A stretch of 64,000 nucleotides of DNA, from positions 186,001-250,000 of the forward strand of contig NZ_CADCXY010000003.1 of assembly GCF_902806985.1 (NCBI RefSeq), read 5' to 3'. The notes beneath the pieces are model-generated. The model was not told the origin of the DNA, searched no databases, and saw only the letters and a list, made by a program, of their open reading frames with translations. Shown here in pieces: positions 36,675 through 42,169 of the stretch. Origin of the DNA: Pseudidiomarina piscicola (lineage in GTDB: Bacteria > Pseudomonadota > Gammaproteobacteria > Enterobacterales > Alteromonadaceae). Within the stretch, counting starts at the first letter, position 1. Every line of letters starts with the position of its first letter. The position numbers were made by a program, and so were the translations under genes.

Positions 36675-38437
36675 TAAACTTTCAGCATATCTCGTACAAG
36701 CGGGTGTAGGTTTTGGTGATGCTCGCTGAGGATAACGCGGTCGATGCGGTCGCAGGGGAGGCCTCGCTTGAGCGGCTCGTCGTCGGTAATGTTCAGCACG
36801 AGCGCATCAACGGTGGGAGTGGTGAGCAGCATCATGGCGTTGGCGAACAGCGAGCGCGCGGTACTCAAGGTCTCTTCGTTGATGCCGGCTTGACTGGGTC
36901 GGCACCAGCCGATGTGCTCGGCACCTTCAGTACGAAGCTCGCGACAAACATCGTCGAACACGGTGCTGGACGCGTCGCCGGCAATCACGACCACCGGAAT
37001 TCGACCATTTCCTTGTACGCGTTTTTGCAACAGCAAGGGGTACAAATGCCCGGCGGTGGTGGAGCCAAGATCAGGCTGGGCATTGACTTCGCAAATCACG
37101 CCTCGATTGTTGGGTTCGCGCCACGACCGTGAAATATCCGGAATAATGAGATCAACGCCGGCTAAATCAAGGCGCAAGGCCTGCGCGGCACGGGTTGCGA
37201 GCGTGACGTTATCGGGATGCACCTGCGCGGTGACCACCACAGGGCGCCCGCCATTGGCGACATTCGCTGTCCGCCGTAGCGTAATAAACTGACCCTTGGC
37301 CGGCACCGCCGTGAGCTTATGCCCCTGCGATTGCAGCAGTTGCGTGGCTTCGCTATTGACCGTCAGCGGCTGCAAGGTTTGCTGTATCCCTGGGCGGCGT
37401 TGATCCGTTTGATTCTCTTCGGCAATAAGCTGTTCGATGGTTTGCGTGCCGTCGCCGGTGACGCCAGCTGGAACTCGCTGCACCGCCCACACCATCGCAT
37501 TGTCGAGCACCGTCAGGCGAAAATCATGGCCGATGACGTGTTTTTCAAGCAGCACACGCGGTGAATGTTTGTGCGCAATGGCGTACGCGGCCGTAACCTC
37601 CTGCGGGTTCTGCAGGTTGGCCGCAACACCGACGCCGCCGTCGAGGTTTAGCGGTTTAACCACAACAGGATAGCCCAAGGCCTGTGCGGCCTGTAGAGCA
37701 TCTTGTTGATTCGTGACTTCATGGTGAGGCGCCGTCGGCAAGCCCGCCTGCCGCAACCGTATGGCCGCCGCTTGTTTGTCGCGGGCGGTACGCACCGCGA
37801 GGCTTGGTGTGTGCTCGGTCGAGGTGTGCTCAAGCCAGCTTGCTTTTACACCCTGGCCAAACTGGGTAAGCATGCCATGCAGCGGCGTCACGGGTAGGTC
37901 GAGTTGGTACGCGGCGTTGAGCAACAGCGGGCTAACGCTGAACCGGCTCGCCTCTTTCAGTTTCTCGAGCTGTTGCTGCAGCCGGTGGGTATCGTGCTTG
38001 CCGGTTTGCAGGGCGTGATTCAACGACGCAACGGTGAGTTGCCAAGCGTCGACCACAAGGCTTGGCTCGCAATGAGGAATGGGCAATGGCACCTTTGTCC
38101 AGGGCGCTTGGGCACCGCGAGGCGGCGGCTCAATGGAAGACGCATCGAGCAGCGGGAACCCCAAATAAGTGAGCAGCGCCCGTGTCGCCTCGGCAATGTG
38201 TTGGGCGAGGGCGGGCCAGTGTTGCAACTCGTCGGGTGTGGCTGTGGTGTTCGAATCGGCATAGAGCTCCGTCATCCACCATTTAAAAAACGCTAGTACC
38301 TTAGGGGTTTGCGTCGCTTCTTTGAGCTTGGCGGTGGGTTGCATCGTGACCATCATGCAGGGCTGACGGCGCTGCTTAAGATATCCCGGAAAGTAGTGAA
38401 AAGGACCTGCCTGCAAATACTGCGCGGAATTATTCAT
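36674..38437 (-). CDS. ATP-grasp ligase related to cyanophycin synthetase, without Mur-ligase domain
   Basis: The protein has 587 residues. After a poorly conserved N-terminal half (about 1-220), the ATP-grasp region carries KQAAAIRLRQAGLPTAPH, GYPVVVKPLNLDGGVGV, LLEKHVIGHDFRLTVLDN, VPAGVTGDGTQTIEQLI and ICEVNAQPDL, which closely resemble the cyanophycin synthetase/RimK type. The C-terminal ~140 residues contain VVVIAGDASST but no full Mur-ligase domain, so it is not a complete CphA (about 870 residues). It probably joins an amino acid or carboxylate to an acceptor. It overlaps the methyltransferase by eight bases, downstream of it in one operon. Confidence 0.8.
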   Translation of the reverse strand: MNNSAQYLQAGPFHYFPGYLKQRRQPCMMVTMQPTAKLKEATQTPKVLAFFKWWMTELYADSNTTATPDELQHWPALAQHIAEATRALLTYLGFPLLDASSIEPPPRGAQAPWTKVPLPIPHCEPSLVVDAWQLTVASLNHALQTGKHDTHRLQQQLEKLKEASRFSVSPLLLNAAYQLDLPVTPLHGMLTQFGQGVKASWLEHTSTEHTPSLAVRTARDKQAAAIRLRQAGLPTAPHHEVTNQQDALQAAQALGYPVVVKPLNLDGGVGVAANLQNPQEVTAAYAIAHKHSPRVLLEKHVIGHDFRLTVLDNAMVWAVQRVPAGVTGDGTQTIEQLIAEENQTDQRRPGIQQTLQPLTVNSEATQLLQSQGHKLTAVPAKGQFITLRRTANVANGGRPVVVTAQVHPDNVTLATRAAQALRLDLAGVDLIIPDISRSWREPNNRGVICEVNAQPDLGSTTAGHLYPLLLQKRVQGNGRIPVVVIAGDASSTVFDDVCRELRTEGAEHIGWCRPSQAGINEETLSTARSLFANAMMLLTTPTVDALVLNITDDEPLKRGLPCDRIDRVILSEHHQNLHPLVRDMLKV

Positions 38438-39239
38438 CGGTCACCACCGCCGAAATGGTCATTAGTTGCCAGGCCATGCCGACCGTGCCGTCGGGATAAT
38501 CGGTGACGCCGAGTTGCTGCTCTATTGCGCGTTGAGTGTCGGCCACGTTCGACTTCTGCAAGTCGAAGAGCTCGTGGCAGAACGTGGCCATGTCGTCGCG
38601 GTTTGCGAACGTCCAGTGGAAGTCGTTCAGGTGACGCTGCTCAATAACAAAGCCTGCGCTTTCAAGATCTTGCAATGTTGATCGGTCGAGAAAGATGCCA
38701 TCGTGGCCGGTACTGTTGAAGTCGCCCACATAACCATCGAGGAATGTCGCCACCTTCGAGCCTTTGGCTACATCAGAAAGCGCCAACCGCCCGCCCGGCT
38801 TAATCACTCGCTTTAGCTCACGGAACAACGGCCGCTTGTCAGCCAAATGATGCACCCCAGCTAAGCTTATCGCGACATCAATTTCATCATCCGCCCACGG
38901 CAACGGCAGAAGGGGCAGCCCCCCTTGCGCACCGTCCCCTTTTTCAGAGGGGGCAGCCCCCCTGCTGAAATCATCTTTACATTGTAAGGGCTGCCCCCCC
39001 TGTCCGTGATTAGTGAAACTCGCACAGGGCTCGTGCGCTTGGTACTCACACCCCGGTGGCAGAAAGGCGCATAAATAGGCACCGCCGGCGGGTACATCGG
39101 CAATTTTCATGCCTGGGGCCAATCGACCGGCGGCAATCACCTGCTCAAATTCTTGCCGACGCGCCTCGGGAAACCGCAGCATAGCGCGGTCGTACGCGGA
39201 TCCGCGCTGCTCAAAATGTTCTTGGTAGGATTTAGCCAA
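38430..39239 (-). CDS. SAM-dependent class I methyltransferase carrying an in-frame palindromic insert
   Basis: The protein has 269 residues. The SAM site IADVPAGGAYLCAFLP lies near residue 46. The later LPLPWADDEIDVAISLAGVHHL and RVIKPGGRLALSDV are standard methyltransferase-11-type motifs. Between them, residues about 78-113 (TNHGQGGQPLQC through GGLPLLPLP) are encoded by a three-hairpin palindrome array, in the place where relatives would pass straight to the PW/DD strand. The frame is kept. It is first in a two-gene operon with the ATP-grasp gene; the substrate is unknown. Confidence 0.8.
   Translation of the reverse strand: MAKSYQEHFEQRGSAYDRAMLRFPEARRQEFEQVIAAGRLAPGMKIADVPAGGAYLCAFLPPGCEYQAHEPCASFTNHGQGGQPLQCKDDFSRGAAPSEKGDGAQGGLPLLPLPWADDEIDVAISLAGVHHLADKRPLFRELKRVIKPGGRLALSDVAKGSKVATFLDGYVGDFNSTGHDGIFLDRSTLQDLESAGFVIEQRHLNDFHWTFANRDDMATFCHELFDLQKSNVADTQRAIEQQLGVTDYPDGTVGMAWQLMTISAVVTDE
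38905..39002 (-). repeat. Three-hairpin palindrome array inside the methyltransferase gene
   Basis: Cores lie at 38905-38928, 38945-38967 and 38975-39002; the last includes TTACATTGTAA (38977-38987). On the coding strand the order is CAGCCCTTACAATGTAA then a GCAGGGGGGCTGCCCCC hairpin, the same as the right half of the array at 36579-36674, followed by one extra hairpin. The array is translated without a stop. Confidence 0.9.
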
Positions 39240-39298
39240 CCGGCACCTCAGTTATTGTTCTAATTATGTAGGTTATTGACAGTATAGACACATAATTT

Positions 39299-39399
39299 GC
39301 AGAGGGGGCAGCCCCCCTCGAAAAACTCTCCTTACAATGTAGGGGCTGCCCCCTCTGGTGGAAGTGTCTTTACAATGTAAGGGCTGCCCCCTCTGGTGG
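39299..39399 (-). repeat. Three-hairpin palindrome array, right border of the cassette, inverted copy
   Basis: Read on the minus strand it gives two 38-base units (TTACA-type palindromes at 39370-39380 and 39332-39342) and then a GAGGGGGGCTGCCCCCTC hairpin. By eye it aligns without gaps to 36579-36674 at roughly 85% identity over about 95 bases, in inverted orientation. It lies between the methyltransferase start and rfaH, so it is also in the rfaH upstream region. Confidence 0.9.
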
Positions 39400-39458
39400 T
39401 TTACTTTGCGGGGGAGCGGTGTAAAATGTCGGGTCGGTTGAAACGAAGGGAATGTGAG

Positions 39459-39974
39459 ATGTCGGAGCAGGGGCTCGAAAGGTGGTATGTGGTGCAGGCG
39501 AAGCCTCGGCAGGAGCTGCGTGCACAGGCGAACCTCGAGAACCAGGGCATCGAAGCGGCGTTGCCGATGATCACGCTGGAGCGTATTCGTCGTGGCAAGC
39601 GCACTAAGGTTCGTGAACCGCTCTTCCCAGGTTATATTTTCGTAAAGCTTTCCAATTACGCTGACAAATTTTATAAGATTCGGAGTACCTTTGGGGTTTC
39701 GAAAGTGCTACAATTCGGCACTTCGCCTGCACAGATTTCAGGTGAGCTTGTACAAAATTTGTTAGCGCTTGATGGCGATTCACCTGAAATCAAAGAGTTA
39801 CAGCGACATGCTGTGCCGCAGGTGGGTGATAAGGTGCACATCCTCGAAGGCCCCTTTAAAGGTTTAATTGCCGAGATCATCAAGCTCGACGGGGAGTCAC
39901 GCTGTATTGTTCTGCTCGATTTCTTGCATAAGCAAGTGCGCGCAGGGTTCGACCTTACCGAGGTTCAGCGTTAA
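39459..39974 (+). CDS. rfaH: RfaH, operon-specific transcription antiterminator (NusG paralogue)
   Basis: The protein has 171 residues from ATG 39459; the frame is open from 39396, but the earlier starts lie in or beside the repeat array and add residues outside the family. The N-terminal NGN domain begins RWYVVQAKPRQELRAQANLENQGIEAALP, with REPLFPGYIFVKL. The C-terminal KOW domain has VGDKVHILEGPFKGLIAEI. RfaH binds RNA polymerase paused at ops sites and prevents termination. An exact ops sequence lies 113 bases after its stop, so it should act on the operon that follows. The first codons are strongly G-rich. Confidence 0.93.
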   Translation: MSEQGLERWYVVQAKPRQELRAQANLENQGIEAALPMITLERIRRGKRTKVREPLFPGYIFVKLSNYADKFYKIRSTFGVSKVLQFGTSPAQISGELVQNLLALDGDSPEIKELQRHAVPQVGDKVHILEGPFKGLIAEIIKLDGESRCIVLLDFLHKQVRAGFDLTEVQR

Positions 39975-40086
39975 GAATATGTAAATGTCACGCCAGGAGG
40001 CGGGGCAGTGCTAGAAATAAGCACGAGCGCAGGGAAAAGTAGTACATCCGCGGAGGCGGAGCGCATTTAGGAGCGGCAACCCTAGG

Positions 40087-40098
40087 GGCGGTAGCGTG
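40087..40098 (+). promoter_or_regulatory. ops element (RfaH loading site, JUMPStart core)
   Basis: GGCGGTAGCGTG is an exact match to the E. coli ops element. It sits in the untranslated leader between rfaH and the gfcA-like gene. RfaH recruited here should carry polymerase through the gfc-wza-wzb-wzc and sugar genes, including the terminator at 40536. I saw no second exact copy in the window. Confidence 0.93.
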
Positions 40099-40261
40099 CC
40101 TAAAGAGCCCGCACAAAGCCCGCACACAGCGAGCACAAAACGAGCACACATCAAACCACTCGAATTTCGCTTGTTCATTTATTCTTCAACTGCTATAACT
40201 AGGCGTGAGAGCGTAAGGACGCGAAACACGCAATTTAAAGCATTAATTAAGGAGCTTACAC

Positions 40262-40522
40262 ATGAAAGCATTAACAACTATTGCAGCCGCAGCTGCATTG
40301 GCATTTAGCGCATCAGCTGTTGCAAACCCAGAGCCGAAGCCAGAGCCAAAACCAGCTCCTCAGCCAGTTGTATCTGGTCAGCCTGCTGAAACCGTGACTA
40401 CGATCGGTGGTACGTCAATCACTACCGCAACGCTCGTAGCTGGTGCCATCGTAGTCGGAACCGTTGTAGTTGTTGCAACGAGCGACGATGACGACACGCC
40501 AACAACAGTTACAAATAACTAA
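40262..40522 (+). CDS. gfcA: Small secreted Pro/Thr-rich protein, GfcA/YjbE-like
   Basis: The protein has 86 residues. The signal peptide ends near residue 21 (SAVA). A Pro-Glu-Lys-Pro run follows (about 23-37), then a Thr/Gly segment, a hydrophobic stretch (about 58-73, LVAGAIVVGTVVVVAT), an acidic DDDD patch and a Thr/Asn tail. It shares these pieces with the protein at 1206-1520, but the Pro-rich run is N-terminal here and C-terminal there. GAG six bases before the start and a terminator 14 bases after the stop suggest high expression. The symbol rests on operon position, as gfcA is not well conserved. Confidence 0.75.
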   Translation: MKALTTIAAAAALAFSASAVANPEPKPEPKPAPQPVVSGQPAETVTTIGGTSITTATLVAGAIVVGTVVVVATSDDDDTPTTVTNN

Positions 40523-40535
40523 GAAATTGAAAGTT

Positions 40536-40566
40536 AAAAGCCGGCTGCGAAGTCGGCTTTTCCTTT
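40536..40566 (+). terminator. Intrinsic terminator after gfcA-like gene
   Basis: AAAAGCCGGCT pairs with AGTCGGCTTTT (one G-T pair) around a GCGA tetraloop, followed by TCCTTTT. As at 1540-1574, it lies directly after the small secreted protein and before the lipoprotein gene, so it should attenuate the operon unless RfaH is loaded at the ops site upstream. Confidence 0.85.
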
Positions 40567-40597
40567 TGGCAAAACGATAAAAATAATACGCCAGCCA

Positions 40598-42169
40598 ATG
40601 TCCCGCACACATCGTTCGATACGTGTAGGTTTGCTGACCTCGACGATTCTTGCACTAAGCAGCGGGATGTCGGGATGCTCTGTCTTTAGCGATCTAACCG
40701 GTAGCAACCAAGCAAGCAACCAACCGCAAAGCAGCCAAGTCGACTCGAACCTCGATCCGAATCTCGACTCGAATCTCGATCCAAATAATGAAGCGACAGC
40801 CCTATGGCGGTCGTTAGACTTATTGTTTGGCGAAGCGCCCGAAGCGCCGCCGCGCTCGGAACTCAGTCAATTACCTTATCCGGTAAGCTACGTGGAGTTC
40901 GACGACGAGCCGCGCAGCATTTTAGTGCTTGGCGCCACCGGCACCCATGGCCAGTATTGGTACTCGGCAGGTAACGAAGCTCTGGTACGCTGGCAAGGCC
41001 GCGTAATACGTACCGCCGCATTGAAACGCGAAAACTTGGTGCACAGCGGTAACCTGGCAAGCGACCCGCTCAGCTGCCACCTAAGCAAAAGCAACAACCA
41101 AAACAACAACCAAAGCACCCAGCAATGCCCAACCAGCTGGCAACGCAGCATTCAAATTCACCGGCCGGTAGAGCACTTCAATGCCCACCAACCGGAATAC
41201 GAAATCGTCAGCTTCAGCCTAACCTCGCAGCTGCGCCGTACGGGCAACACCCTGATTGAAGAAGGCGAAGCCACACGCACCATCGCCGGTGAGCAGGTAG
41301 AACAACATAGCTTCACCAACAGCTTCGAGCTCAGCAGCAACGGCGAATACGTGATCAGCAGCCGCCAGTGGCTTAGCCCGAAACACGGCTACGTGACCCT
41401 CGATATGGTTAACCTGGCAGGCCCCAACGCACCGCGCGGCGAAAGCAAAAACGCATTGATCGGCATGCCGGTACAAACCATCAACGGCAACCAAGTGCCG
41501 CGCTTAAACGACTTCGTGAGCGCACTGCCGAATCAGTTTTACCCAGATACCTACTGGCTAGGCGCACGTATTTACAGCGATAGCCTCGACGAGCGCTTTG
41601 AACGCCGTCGCGCTGGCATGCTCAAACGCTTGCGCATGCTGGCCCAAGTGTACACACACGACCAACAGCCAGAGCTCGAAGCCCAAGCGCGCGAGCTCAT
41701 CAAGCAATTTCAAAGCTGGCCCCTTAGAGCCAGCTACAAGCACGGCCTGACACCGGCGCTGATGCAAACCACATTAGAAGAGAACCCGAAGCTGAACCCG
41801 CACGATGCCGACGAAACCTACGAATTTGCCGCACCGGGGCGTAGCCAAAATCTGCAAATAGTAGGGGGGGCAGCCCCCTCTGCGAAGGTGGCGTGGCACA
41901 TCGCGCCAAACGGTGCTATCCGCCGGCTAGAAAGGGCTGCCGCGCTAGGGCTTAGCTGGCAACAAGACTTTGGCGTAAGCGAAAACGACCCTGGGTTGTT
42001 ATTTGTGGGCATTAACGAAGCCGAATTACCGAAAGGCTTCCGCGATATCAACGCGCAGCTGGCCATGTTCCTACAACACTGGAACTACGCCCAGCCAAGC
42101 GCCCAGCCAAGCGCCCAGCCAAGCCGCCAGCAAGGCCAAGAGCCGCCACAAAAAGGAGCCCGCAACTAA
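40598..42169 (+). CDS. GfcB-GfcC (YjbF-YjbG) fusion lipoprotein
   Basis: The protein has 523 residues. It has a lipoprotein signal ending MSGC, a low-complexity Asn/Asp/Leu repeat (about 47-66), a YjbF/GfcB domain (about 70-275, with QWLSPKHGYVTLDMVNL), then a GfcC/YjbG domain (about 290-505: QVPRLNDFVSALPNQFYPDTYWLGARI and later FVGINEAELPKGFRDINAQL). Locus 1 encodes the same two domains as separate proteins (1621 and 2310). The fusion would tether GfcC to the outer membrane. A palindrome copy lies at codons about 421-429. The tail is a repeated AQPS. The stop overlaps gfcD. Confidence 0.85.
   Translation: MSRTHRSIRVGLLTSTILALSSGMSGCSVFSDLTGSNQASNQPQSSQVDSNLDPNLDSNLDPNNEATALWRSLDLLFGEAPEAPPRSELSQLPYPVSYVEFDDEPRSILVLGATGTHGQYWYSAGNEALVRWQGRVIRTAALKRENLVHSGNLASDPLSCHLSKSNNQNNNQSTQQCPTSWQRSIQIHRPVEHFNAHQPEYEIVSFSLTSQLRRTGNTLIEEGEATRTIAGEQVEQHSFTNSFELSSNGEYVISSRQWLSPKHGYVTLDMVNLAGPNAPRGESKNALIGMPVQTINGNQVPRLNDFVSALPNQFYPDTYWLGARIYSDSLDERFERRRAGMLKRLRMLAQVYTHDQQPELEAQARELIKQFQSWPLRASYKHGLTPALMQTTLEENPKLNPHDADETYEFAAPGRSQNLQIVGGAAPSAKVAWHIAPNGAIRRLERAAALGLSWQQDFGVSENDPGLLFVGINEAELPKGFRDINAQLAMFLQHWNYAQPSAQPSAQPSRQQGQEPPQKGARN
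41861..41883 (+). repeat. Single GC-rich palindrome inside the gfcB-gfcC fusion gene
   Basis: GTAGGGGGGGCAGCCCCC, followed by TCTGC, matches the core of the palindrome family and is read in frame as VGGAAPSA. It has the core only, without the TTACAATGTAA or TTATCCA parts. Confidence 0.8.

Noticed and set aside
37319-38506. Several + strand frames opposite the ATP-grasp gene
   Set aside because: Shadows of a high-GC coding region; no ribosome sites or recognisable motifs, while the minus strand has a full ATP-grasp signature.
39396-39458. Longer rfaH start
   Set aside because: Would begin at the edge of the repeat array and add residues outside the RfaH/NusG family; ATG 39459 gives the family N-terminus.
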